Origin: Microbacterium sp. ProA8
Lineage (GTDB): Bacteria; Actinomycetota; Actinomycetes; Actinomycetales; Microbacteriaceae
Assembly: GCF_039905635.1 (NCBI RefSeq)
Contig: NZ_CP157000.1
Coordinates: forward strand, 1,054,001 to 1,118,000
Direction: 5' to 3'
Length of the DNA: 64,000 bases
A program made the translations under genes and the position numbers. The notes under the pieces were generated by a model. It had not been told where the DNA came from and made no database searches. It worked only from the letters and a program-made list of their open reading frames with translations. Positions 49,178-57,217 of the stretch are shown here, piece by piece. The first letter of the stretch is position 1; each line of letters begins with the position of its first letter.

Positions 49178-49786
49178 ATGACGACCACCGCACTGCCGCC
49201 CGAGCGGGAGGCCGCTTCCGCAGACGCCGCCCCCTTCCGCCTGATCGCGGCGTTCGGGATGTACATGCTCCTGCTCGTGTGGATCGTGCTCTGGAAGCTC
49301 GAGCTTCCGTGGGTCGGCGGGGTGGATCGGGTGATCAAGCTCGTGCCGTTCGTCGCGACCGCCGAACAGGGCGCCAGCCGTCCGTCCGAGGTCATCGTCA
49401 ACCTGCTGCTGTTCGTGCCGTTCGGCCTGTTTCTCGGCCTTCTCGCGCCGTGGTGGAGCTGGCGCCGCCTCGCCGGCGTCACTGCTGTGGTCAGCCTGGC
49501 GCTCGAGGCGACCCAGTTCGTGCTGGCCATCGGAAGCACCGACGTCACCGATGTGCTGGTGAACACCGCCGGCGCTCTGATCGGCTTCGGCCTCGTCGCC
49601 CTTGCACGACGCCGGCTCCCGGCCGGTGGCCGCGGCATCCTGATCCGGATCTGCGTCATCGGAACGCTCGCGGCGCTGCTCGCCGTGGCGCTCTTCGTCG
49701 CCTCACCCATCCACTTCCGCCCGCCACCCGGCTCGGGCATGGGCCACGAGCCGGGGAGCGCGCTGAGCCCGGGCGAGAGGCCCTGA
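49178..49786 (+). CDS. VanZ-family membrane protein
   Basis: This 202-residue protein has four to five hydrophobic helices. The VanZ signature is visible: RVIKLVPFVATAEQGASRPSEVIVNLLLFVPFGLFLGLL and STDVTDVLVNTAGALIGFGL. VanZ proteins give low-level resistance to lipoglycopeptides such as teicoplanin, but in most genomes they have no proven role. GGAG precedes the ATG. The last 30 residues are Pro/Gly/Ser-rich. Confidence 0.85.
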   Translation: MTTTALPPEREAASADAAPFRLIAAFGMYMLLLVWIVLWKLELPWVGGVDRVIKLVPFVATAEQGASRPSEVIVNLLLFVPFGLFLGLLAPWWSWRRLAGVTAVVSLALEATQFVLAIGSTDVTDVLVNTAGALIGFGLVALARRRLPAGGRGILIRICVIGTLAALLAVALFVASPIHFRPPPGSGMGHEPGSALSPGERP

Positions 49787-49805
49787 CTTTTCCCAGGAGC
49801 CTCCT

Positions 49806-50264
49806 TCAGGCCTCAGGGACGAACAGCGCGACCGTGTCGGCCACGAGCGCCGGGCGCTCCGAGCCCTCGAGCTCGACGGTCGTGCGCAGGCTCACCCGGT
49901 AGCCCTGGGGCGACGGATCGGCCGAGGCGACCTCGGTCACGGCCCGCACGCGGGAGTCGACGGTCACCGGCTGCAGGAACCGCACCCTGTCGAGCCCGTA
50001 GTTCACCACCATCGAGGTGCCGTCGACCGACAGCAGCCCCGCGGTCAGCCGCGGCAGCAGCGACAGCGTGAGGTACCCATGCGCGATGGTCGCGCCGAAG
50101 GGACCGGATGCCGCGCGGTCGGCGTCGAGGTGGATCCACTGCCAGTCCTCGGTCGCGTCGGCGAACGCCTGGATCCGCTGCTGGTCGATGGCGAACCAGT
50201 CGCCGGTGGCGGTGCTGCCGACGGCGTCGGCGAGCGCGGCGGGGGAGTCGACGACGATGCTCAT
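49806..50264 (-). CDS. MaoC-family (R)-specific enoyl-CoA hydratase
   Basis: This 152-residue hotdog hydratase has the hydratase 2 motif QAFADATEDWQWIHLDADRA, with the catalytic Asp and His, followed by GPFGATIAHGYLTLSL. It would hydrate an enoyl-CoA. The start at 50264 overlaps the end of the FabG-like gene by 4 nt (ATGA). It is the third gene of the adh-fabG-maoC operon controlled by box D. Confidence 0.9.
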   Translation of the reverse strand: MSIVVDSPAALADAVGSTATGDWFAIDQQRIQAFADATEDWQWIHLDADRAASGPFGATIAHGYLTLSLLPRLTAGLLSVDGTSMVVNYGLDRVRFLQPVTVDSRVRAVTEVASADPSPQGYRVSLRTTVELEGSERPALVADTVALFVPEA

Positions 50265-51010
50265 GCGCGCGGACCTCCGGCGACGTACAGCACCTGGCCC
50301 GACACGAATCCGGCCTCTTCCGAGCAGAAGAACGACGCGGCCGCGGCGATGTCGTCGGGATAGCCGGCGCGCTGCACGGGGATCTCCTTCGCGTTGTGCG
50401 CGATGAAGTCCTCGAATCCGACGCCCAGCCGGTCGGCCGTGGATCGCGTCATGTCGGTGACGATGAACCCCGGTGCGATCGCGTTGGCGGTGACGCCGTA
50501 CCGGCCGAGCTCGATGGCGAGGGTCTTGGTGAAGCCCTGCATGCCGGCCTTGGCGGCCGCGTAGTTCGCCTGCCCGCGGTTGCCCAGTGCCGATGTCGAC
50601 GAGAGGTTCACGATGCGGCCCCAGTTCGCCTTCACCTGGTGCTCCTGCACCGCGCGGGACATCAGGAAGGCCCCGCGCAGGTGCACCGCCAGCACGGCGT
50701 CCCAGTCGTCCTCGGTCATCTTGAACAGCAGATTGTCGCGGATGATCCCGGCGTTGTTCACGAGGATGGTGGGCGCGCCGAGCTCCTCGGCGATGTGCGC
50801 GACCGCGCGCTCCACCGACGCCGCGTCGGCCACGTTGGCGCCGACGGCGAGCGCGCGGCCCCCGGCATCCGTGATCGCGCCGACGGTCTGGGCGCACTGC
50901 GCCTCGTCGAGGTCGAGCACGGCGACGGCGTGGCCGTCGGCGGCGAGGCGCTGGGCGGTGGCGGCGCCGATGCCGCGTGCGGCGCCGGTGACGATGGCGG
51001 TTCTGGTCAT
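50261..51010 (-). CDS. 3-oxoacyl-CoA/ACP reductase, FabG-like SDR
   Basis: This 249-residue SDR has TGAARGIGAA (about 9-18), NNAGIIRD, RIVNLSSTS and YAAAKAG with catalytic Ser-Tyr-Lys, and ends VSGQVLYVAGGP. The NNAGIIRDNLLFKM segment is the FabG signature. Its start overlaps the alcohol dehydrogenase stop and its stop overlaps the MaoC start, so the three genes are tightly coupled. Direction fits hydroxyacyl-CoA/ketoacyl-CoA interconversion next to a hydratase. Confidence 0.9.
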   Translation of the reverse strand: MTRTAIVTGAARGIGAATAQRLAADGHAVAVLDLDEAQCAQTVGAITDAGGRALAVGANVADAASVERAVAHIAEELGAPTILVNNAGIIRDNLLFKMTEDDWDAVLAVHLRGAFLMSRAVQEHQVKANWGRIVNLSSTSALGNRGQANYAAAKAGMQGFTKTLAIELGRYGVTANAIAPGFIVTDMTRSTADRLGVGFEDFIAHNAKEIPVQRAGYPDDIAAAASFFCSEEAGFVSGQVLYVAGGPRA

Positions 51011-52185
51011 GCGTGATTCCCTTCGGAGGTTCTCTGCTGGTCGAACTGGATCAACTGGCGCAGCTCGCCTCCCGCGGCGAGCCGGTCCATCGCGGCGTCG
51101 AGGTCGTCGAGGCCGATGCGGGACGAGACGAGTCGCTCGAGCGGCAGGCGTCCCGCACGCCACAGCTCGACATAAAGGGGGATGTCGCGGCTGGGCACCG
51201 CGGATCCGAGGTAGCTGCCGACGATCGTGCGCGCCTCGGCCGTGAGCACGAGCGGCGACACGCTCGCGCGCGCGTCGGGTGCCGGCAGCCCCACCGTGAC
51301 GGTGGTGCCGCCGGGTGCGGTGAGCGCGAGGGCCGTCTCGAAGGCGCGCGCGGCGCCCGCCGCCTCGATGACGACGGGAGCACGGATGCCGCGGTCCACA
51401 GCCTCCGCCGGAGTCAATGCCTCCACGGCTCCGCACGCGAGCGCGTGCGCGAGCTTGCCGGGCACGTTGTCGACGCCGATCACCTCGTGCCCGAGGGCGA
51501 CGGCGACCAGGAGCGCCGCCATGCCGACCCCGCCGAGCCCGACCACGGCGACGCGGTCGCCCGGCGCCGGGCGGCCCGCGTTGACCACCGCGCCGCCGCC
51601 GGTCAGCACCGCACAGCCGAGCAGCGCCGCGATCTCGGCCGGCACGTCGGCGTCCACCGGCACGACCGACGCGCGGTTCACCACCGCGTGCGTCGCGAAG
51701 GCCGAGACCCCGAGATGATGGCGGACGTCCTGCGTCCGGCCGCCGTCCTCCTCGCCGTCCCCGTCGTCGCCCCCACCGCGGAGGCGGTGCAGGCGGATGC
51801 CGCCGCCGAGCAGGGTTCCGGCATTGTTCGCCGCCGTGCCGGGGGCGCACGGCAGCCGCCCGTCGGTGCGGCATCCGTCGCAGTCGCCGCATCGCGGCAG
51901 GAACGTCATGACGACCCGATCGCCGGGCGCGATGTCGTCGACGGCCTCACCGGCCCGCTCGACGATGCCGGCGGCCTCGTGTCCGAGCAGCATCGGCACG
52001 GGCCGCACGCGGTTGCCGTCGACGACGCTGAGGTCGGAATGGCAGACCCCCGCGGCCTCGATGCGCACGAGCAGTTCGCCCGGGGCCGGCTCGTCGAGCT
52101 CGAGCTCCCCGACCGTGAAGGGTCGGCTCTGTGCGAACGGCGGCTGCGCGCCCGACACCTCGAGCACCGCTCCGGTGATCTTCAT
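51007..52185 (-). CDS. Zinc-dependent alcohol dehydrogenase (MDR family)
   Basis: This 392-residue enzyme has the catalytic zinc ligands Cys in GVCHSDLS, His in GHEAAG and Cys in LLGCAVLT, the structural zinc motif CGDCDGCRTDGRLPC, and the NAD fold VVGLGGVGMAA. An insertion of about 22 residues (RLHRLRGGGDDGDGEEDG) lies before HHLGVSAFATHAV. It is close in appearance to class III/mycothiol-dependent aldehyde dehydrogenases. The ATG follows GAGGAGGT by 4 nt. It heads the operon whose promoter overlaps box D. Confidence 0.88.
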   Translation of the reverse strand: MKITGAVLEVSGAQPPFAQSRPFTVGELELDEPAPGELLVRIEAAGVCHSDLSVVDGNRVRPVPMLLGHEAAGIVERAGEAVDDIAPGDRVVMTFLPRCGDCDGCRTDGRLPCAPGTAANNAGTLLGGGIRLHRLRGGGDDGDGEEDGGRTQDVRHHLGVSAFATHAVVNRASVVPVDADVPAEIAALLGCAVLTGGGAVVNAGRPAPGDRVAVVGLGGVGMAALLVAVALGHEVIGVDNVPGKLAHALACGAVEALTPAEAVDRGIRAPVVIEAAGAARAFETALALTAPGGTTVTVGLPAPDARASVSPLVLTAEARTIVGSYLGSAVPSRDIPLYVELWRAGRLPLERLVSSRIGLDDLDAAMDRLAAGGELRQLIQFDQQRTSEGNHA

Positions 52186-52270
52186 CCCGACCTCCTCGTC
52201 GTGACGCCGCGCGCAATCGGCGTCGGCACACCAGCCTCTCGCGAATCCCTCGACGCGGGTGCGTGACAAG

Positions 52271-52290
52271 CATACCGACCGCGCGGTATG
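52271..52290. promoter_or_regulatory. CATACCG box D between divergent operons
   Basis: CATACCGACC followed by GCGCGGTATG. Its ends CATACCG and CGGTATG are perfectly complementary, and the minus-strand reading CATACCGCGCGGTCGGTAT fits the regulon consensus. Both outward -10 hexamers (TATGCT) overlap the ends of the box, so one bound repressor could shut off the adh operon and the serine hydrolase gene together. Confidence 0.75.
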
Positions 52291-52344
52291 CTCGCGTCCA
52301 CCCGGCAGCGACGCCGCCGGAGCCGAGGGTCGAAGGAGACCACG

Positions 52345-53502
52345 ATGTCGAACAGCGCTGCTCTCGCCGTGACGGTGGACGGGGACGCCGACGCCCGCTT
52401 TGCCGGGCTCGCCGACGCCTTCCGCACGAATCTGGCCAGCGGGGAGGAGCTGGGCGGCTCGCTCTGCGTGCTCGTCGACGGACGGCCGCTGGTCGACGTC
52501 TGGGGCGGATGGAGCGATCCCGAGCGCACCCGGGCGTGGGAGCCCGACACGATCACGAACGTCTGGTCGATCTCCAAGACCGTCTCTTCGCTCGCCGCAC
52601 TGCTGCTGATCGACCGCGGCCTCCTCGACCCCGATGCTCCTGTCGCCGCGTACTGGCCCGAGTTCGGCGCCGCCGGCAAGGAGGGCGTGCTGGTCCGCCA
52701 CGTGCTGACGCACTCCTCCGGCGTCTCGGGCTGGGATCAGCCCGTCTCCGCCGAAGACATCATCGATGTGGATGCCGCGACCGACCGCCTCGCGGCTCAG
52801 GCTCCGTGGTGGCCCGCGGGCGCCGCATCGGGCTACCACCTTCTCGACTACGGGCATCTGATCCACGGCCTGGTCCGTGCCGTGACCGGCGACGGGCTCG
52901 GCGCGTTCGTCGCCGCCGAGCTGGCCGGCCCCCTCGGCGCCGACTTCTGGCTCGGTCTCCCCGCCGACCAGGACCACCGGGTCTCGCCGGTCGTCCCGCC
53001 GCCGCCCTCGCAGCTGGACCTGTCGGCGCTTCCCCCTGACTCGCCCGCCGCACGGACCTTCACGGGGCCCGCGCTCGGGGCCGAGGTCACCTGGACCCGC
53101 GCATGGCGTGCCGCGGGCATCGGCGCGGCCGGCGGGCACGGCAACGCGCGCTCCGCCGCACGGCTGAACGCGCTCGTCGCCGGTCGCGGCGAGGTCGACG
53201 GACGACGGATGCTGTCACCCGAGGCCGTCGACCTGATCTTCGGTGCGCCGGTCGACGGCGTCGACCTGGTGCTCGGCCTGCCGCTGCGGTGGGGACTCGG
53301 CTGGGGGCTGCGGCATCCGCTCTCCACCTCGTACATCCCCGAAGGGCGCGTGGCGTTCTGGGGCGGCTGGGGCGGATCGCTGGTGACGGCCGACATTGAT
53401 CGGGGCGTGACCTTCGCCTACGTCATGAACCGCATGTCGGACGGCATCCTGGCCTCCGAACGCGCCCGCACGTACCTGCGCGCCGTGTACGACGCGCTCT
53501 GA
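52345..53502 (+). CDS. Serine hydrolase/esterase of beta-lactamase fold (EstB-like)
   Basis: This 385-residue protein has no signal peptide. The SxxK motif is SISK (TNVWSISKTVSSLAALLLIDRG, about residue 75) and the tyrosine motif is in ASGYHLLDYGHLIHGLV. Sequence VRHVLTHSSGVSGWDQP fits carboxylesterases of family VIII such as EstB. AAGGAGA lies before the ATG. It diverges from the adh operon across box D. As part of the regulon, it may open a lactone or cleave an ester to provide the acid that is then activated. Confidence 0.88.
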   Translation: MSNSAALAVTVDGDADARFAGLADAFRTNLASGEELGGSLCVLVDGRPLVDVWGGWSDPERTRAWEPDTITNVWSISKTVSSLAALLLIDRGLLDPDAPVAAYWPEFGAAGKEGVLVRHVLTHSSGVSGWDQPVSAEDIIDVDAATDRLAAQAPWWPAGAASGYHLLDYGHLIHGLVRAVTGDGLGAFVAAELAGPLGADFWLGLPADQDHRVSPVVPPPPSQLDLSALPPDSPAARTFTGPALGAEVTWTRAWRAAGIGAAGGHGNARSAARLNALVAGRGEVDGRRMLSPEAVDLIFGAPVDGVDLVLGLPLRWGLGWGLRHPLSTSYIPEGRVAFWGGWGGSLVTADIDRGVTFAYVMNRMSDGILASERARTYLRAVYDAL

Positions 53503-53519
53503 ATCTGAGCCGAACGCCG

Positions 53520-53555
53520 GAACGCGCGCCACCCGATGTCGGGCGGCGCGCGTTC
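53520..53555. terminator. Bidirectional hairpin between convergent genes
   Basis: GAACGCGCGCC pairs with GGCGCGCGTTC around a 14-nt loop, in the 66-bp gap between the converging esterase and P-type ATPase genes. Confidence 0.6.
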
Positions 53556-53568
53556 GGCTTGCGGCAGG

Positions 53569-56292
53569 TCAGGCGACGGCGGCCGCGCGGCGGGCGAGGC
53601 GGGCGCGACGGATCCACTTCTCGATCTCGATGAGCACCGGCACGAGCAGCGCCAGGCCGAGCGCCGTCAGCCACTGGTCGCCCGTCAGGCTCGTCGTGCC
53701 GATGAGGCGCTGCATGAAGCCGACCTCGACGGCCACGACGGTCAGCGCCAGCGGGATCGACAGCCACTTCACGGCGGCGACGATGGGAGCGGACAGCCCC
53801 GACTCGGGGTCGCGCCGCATGACGAGCCCGCCGAAGATCGAGCCGAGCGCGCAGACCACGAAGGCCATCGTCACCGGCACGTTGGGCTCGGTCGAGCTGA
53901 GCTCATCGGGGTAGATCAGCAGCGGCACGAGCGTCGTCAGGAAGATGAGGCTGCCGTAGACGAACCACAGTGTCACGGCGCCGCGGTTCGCGATCGTCTT
54001 CTTCGGGTCGCGCGGCGGCTTCAGCATGATGCCCTCGGGCACCGGGTCGAGGAGGATCACGACCACCGGGAAGATGGCGACGAAGAAGTTCAGGAACAGC
54101 ACCATGATCGGGGTGAGCGGCACGCCGTTGTTGATCCCGAAGATGCTCGCGACGAGGAAGAGCAGGACGAGCGAGAACAGCTGCGACATCTGGAACCGGA
54201 CGTAGCTGACGATCTTCTCGTAGATCCCGCGGCCGAGCTTGACGGCGGTGACGAGCGTGCCGAAGTTGTCGTCGACGAGGATCATCTTCCCCGCCTGCTT
54301 CGTCACATCGCTGCCGGAGCCCATGGCGACGCCGATGTCCGCCTGCTTCAGCGCGGCGGCGTCGTTCACCGCATCGCCTGTCATCGCGACGACGGCGCCG
54401 TCCTCCTGCATGAGGCGTGCGAGCCGCAGCTTGTCTTCCGGAGTGACGCGACCGAACATGTGCAGACGCGGCAGCGCCGCCTTCAGCTCGTCGTCGCTCA
54501 TCGCCTGGATCTCGGCGCCGCTCGCGGATCCCTCGCCGAGTCCCAGCTTCGCGCCGATCGCGGCGGCCGTGATGGCGTGGTCGCCCGTGATCATGCGCAC
54601 TTCGATGCCGGCTTCGCGCGCGATCCGCACGGCCTCCTTGGAGGAGGGGCGCAGCGGATCGATGATGCCGACCAGGCCGACGAAGGTGAGATCGGCGACG
54701 GCGGCCATCGGGTCATCCGCCACCGGCGCGTCGGGCGCGAAACGGCGGAACGCGAAGGCGAGCACCCGCAGTCCCTGCTCCGAGAGCTTGCGGTTGGCCT
54801 CGACGATCTCATCGCGGTGCTCGGCGATCGGCACCACGCCCTCCATCGTGGCCACCGAGCCGCAGCGCTCGAGGACGACGTCCGGACCGCCCTTGACGTA
54901 GCCCACGAGCAGCTCTTTGCCGTCGACCGGGATCCGGTGGAAGGTGCCCATGAACTTGTACGCCGAGTCGAACGGCACCTCGGCGACCCGCGGGAACGTG
55001 CTGCGGGTCAGCTCGGCGTCGGCCCCGAGCTTCGCCGCGAGCACGACGAGTGCGGCCTCGGTCGGGTCGCCGATCACGGCGCCGTCGTCCGACACCGTCG
55101 CGTCGCTGCACAGCGTCAGCCCGAGCGCGAGCTGCGTGAACTGCGGCACCGGCAGGCCGGCGGTGTGGAGCACCTCGCCGGCCTTCTCGTAGCCGCTCCC
55201 GGCGACGGTGAACCACTCGCCGCGGTAGTACAGCGTCTCGACCGTCATCTCGTTCATGGTGAGAGTGCCGGTCTTGTCGGAGTTGATCGCGCTGGTCGCA
55301 CCCAGCGTCTCGACATCCGTCAGGTTCTTGACGACCGCCTTGTGCTCGGCGAGCTGCCGTGAGCCGTACGAGAGCATCGCCTGGACGAACGAGGGCATGC
55401 CCGTCGGGATCGCCGAGATCGCCATCGAGATGCCGAGCAGGATGACCGACGCGATCTCCTGTCCGCGCAGCAGGCCCGTGATGATGATGACGGCGACGGC
55501 GCCCCACGCGATCCAGCCCAGCACCCCCGTGAGGGAGTCGAGCTCGCGCTGCAGCGGCGACTTGCCGGGCTTGACGGACGAGAGCATCGTCGCGATCTGG
55601 CCCATCTGCGTCTGCATGCCGGTGCCCGTGATCACCACCGTCGCGGTGCCGCGTGTGACCTGGGTGTTCTGGAAGACCATGTCGGTGCGGTCGCCGAGCG
55701 CGGTGTCGGGATCGGCGAGGGTTGCGGCATCCTTCGGGATCGGCGCGCTCTCTCCGGTGAGCGCCGCCTCCTGCGTCTCGAGCGTCGCCGACCGGATGAT
55801 GCGGCCGTCGGCGGGCACGAGGTCGCCCGCCTCGAGGGTCACGATGTCACCCGGCACGAGTGTGGTCGCAGCGACCTGCAGCAGGGTGCCGTCGCGGACG
55901 ACCTTCGCCTGGGGGATCTGCATCTTCGCGAGGGCGTCGACGGATGCCTTCGCCTTGAGCTCCTGCCGGGTGCCGAGCACGATGTTGAGCACCACGAGCG
56001 CGCCGACGAGGATGCCGACGCTCACCTGATTGATGAACAGGCTGATGATCGCGACGGCGACCAGCATGACGTTCATGGGGTCGGCGAGCTGCTTCAGCGC
56101 CACCTGCCACGTCGACGGCGGCTTCTCGGCGGTGATCGAGTTGGGGCCGTGCTCGGCGAGCCGCTGGGCCGCGTCGGCGGCTGTCAGCCCGCGGTCGCGG
56201 TCGGTGCGGAATGCGGCGATGACGGCATCTGGGTCTTGGCTGTACCACGCGGTCTCGGCGGGCGATCCGGCGGTGGTCTCCACGGCGCTCAT
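53569..56292 (-). CDS. P-type cation ATPase (PacL/Ca2+-type) with atypical M4 motif
   Basis: This 907-residue pump has the N-terminal cation-ATPase domain, TGES in the actuator (about 180), DKTGT with the phosphorylated Asp (about 339), and the hinge motif GDAVNDAAALKQADIGVAMG. Ten membrane helices are expected. Helix M4 reads IPTGMPSFVQ instead of PEGLP, so the metal-binding Glu of SERCA-like enzymes is replaced. M6 also lacks the usual NLVTD-type motif. The transported cation is therefore unclear. The gene stands alone, convergent with the esterase. Confidence 0.88.
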   Translation of the reverse strand: MSAVETTAGSPAETAWYSQDPDAVIAAFRTDRDRGLTAADAAQRLAEHGPNSITAEKPPSTWQVALKQLADPMNVMLVAVAIISLFINQVSVGILVGALVVLNIVLGTRQELKAKASVDALAKMQIPQAKVVRDGTLLQVAATTLVPGDIVTLEAGDLVPADGRIIRSATLETQEAALTGESAPIPKDAATLADPDTALGDRTDMVFQNTQVTRGTATVVITGTGMQTQMGQIATMLSSVKPGKSPLQRELDSLTGVLGWIAWGAVAVIIITGLLRGQEIASVILLGISMAISAIPTGMPSFVQAMLSYGSRQLAEHKAVVKNLTDVETLGATSAINSDKTGTLTMNEMTVETLYYRGEWFTVAGSGYEKAGEVLHTAGLPVPQFTQLALGLTLCSDATVSDDGAVIGDPTEAALVVLAAKLGADAELTRSTFPRVAEVPFDSAYKFMGTFHRIPVDGKELLVGYVKGGPDVVLERCGSVATMEGVVPIAEHRDEIVEANRKLSEQGLRVLAFAFRRFAPDAPVADDPMAAVADLTFVGLVGIIDPLRPSSKEAVRIAREAGIEVRMITGDHAITAAAIGAKLGLGEGSASGAEIQAMSDDELKAALPRLHMFGRVTPEDKLRLARLMQEDGAVVAMTGDAVNDAAALKQADIGVAMGSGSDVTKQAGKMILVDDNFGTLVTAVKLGRGIYEKIVSYVRFQMSQLFSLVLLFLVASIFGINNGVPLTPIMVLFLNFFVAIFPVVVILLDPVPEGIMLKPPRDPKKTIANRGAVTLWFVYGSLIFLTTLVPLLIYPDELSSTEPNVPVTMAFVVCALGSIFGGLVMRRDPESGLSAPIVAAVKWLSIPLALTVVAVEVGFMQRLIGTTSLTGDQWLTALGLALLVPVLIEIEKWIRRARLARRAAAVA

Positions 56293-56353
56293 GGCCCGAA
56301 CCTACCGCCGTGTCGTGCTCGGACGACAGAGGGATTCTGCGGCGCGCCGGGAA

Positions 56354-57061
56354 TCAGTCGTCGAGCTGTGCCCGCAGCCGCCGTGCGAGTTCTGCGGTCG
56401 GCATCGCGCGGGGGAAGACGGCGACGACGACCTGGTCGGCGGCGGGATCGGCTTCGCCTTCGGGCAGCACGCCGAAGCGCCGGCGTGCGTCGTCGAGGGC
56501 CGTGCGCAGCACCGCCACCGGCACCTTCTTCGGGCCGCGGATGAGGCGGCGGAGCACGTGGTTGTGGATCGCCGTGACCAGCGCGGAGAAGCCCACCGCG
56601 TCGAGCGGATCCAGACCCGGCAGCGACGCGCGCAGATACTCGTCGAACAGGCGCTCGTAGCGGAACACCGTGACGATCTCGCGGTCGCGCAGCGCCGGAA
56701 CCCCGCGCACCACCGCGTAGCGGCGTCGGGCGAGCTCGGGGTCGGCGGCGAAATGCGCGTAGACGAAGAGGGATGCCTCGCAGACGGCGGCCCACGGATC
56801 GCGGTGCGGCTGCGCCAGGAACTCCCGCAGCCGGTCGAGCAGCGCCTCGTGATCGGTGAAGACCACGTCGTCCTTGCCGCCGAACTGCCGGAAGAAGGTC
56901 GAGCGCGATACACCGGCGGCCTGCGCGATCTGCTCCACCGACGTCTGATCGAACCCCTGCTCGGCGAACAGCTCCAGCGCGGCGGCGACCACGGCCGCGC
57001 GCGCAGCGCCCTGGCCCGTCAGCAGGTTCTGGGCGGCGGAGGCGGCGGCGGTGTCGGACAT
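56354..57061 (-). CDS. TetR-family regulator
   Basis: This 235-residue protein has the TetR HTH (ALELFAEQGFDQTSVEQIAQAAGVSRSTFFRQFGGKDDVVF, about 22-60) and a C-terminal ligand domain with EFLAQPHRDPWAAVCEASLFVYAHFAADPELARRRYAVVRG. It lies between the P-type ATPase (same strand) and the divergent oxidoreductase gene. The oxidoreductase is the likelier target. The ATG at 57061 lacks a strong ribosome binding site. Confidence 0.8.
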   Translation of the reverse strand: MSDTAAASAAQNLLTGQGAARAAVVAAALELFAEQGFDQTSVEQIAQAAGVSRSTFFRQFGGKDDVVFTDHEALLDRLREFLAQPHRDPWAAVCEASLFVYAHFAADPELARRRYAVVRGVPALRDREIVTVFRYERLFDEYLRASLPGLDPLDAVGFSALVTAIHNHVLRRLIRGPKKVPVAVLRTALDDARRRFGVLPEGEADPAADQVVVAVFPRAMPTAELARRLRAQLDD

Positions 57062-57217
57062 CTCGGGGGAGAGCCTAGTGCGCGGCGCGTGCGTCCCGTA
57101 CGGCATCCGTCACACACGCCGTCTCACGCCGCGCTGCTCCCACCCGCCTGCTTCCCACCCCGCCGGGTGCGTGTCAACCCGGTGGAGCAACCAGGGGCGC
57201 GCGCGTTCACTGTGAGG

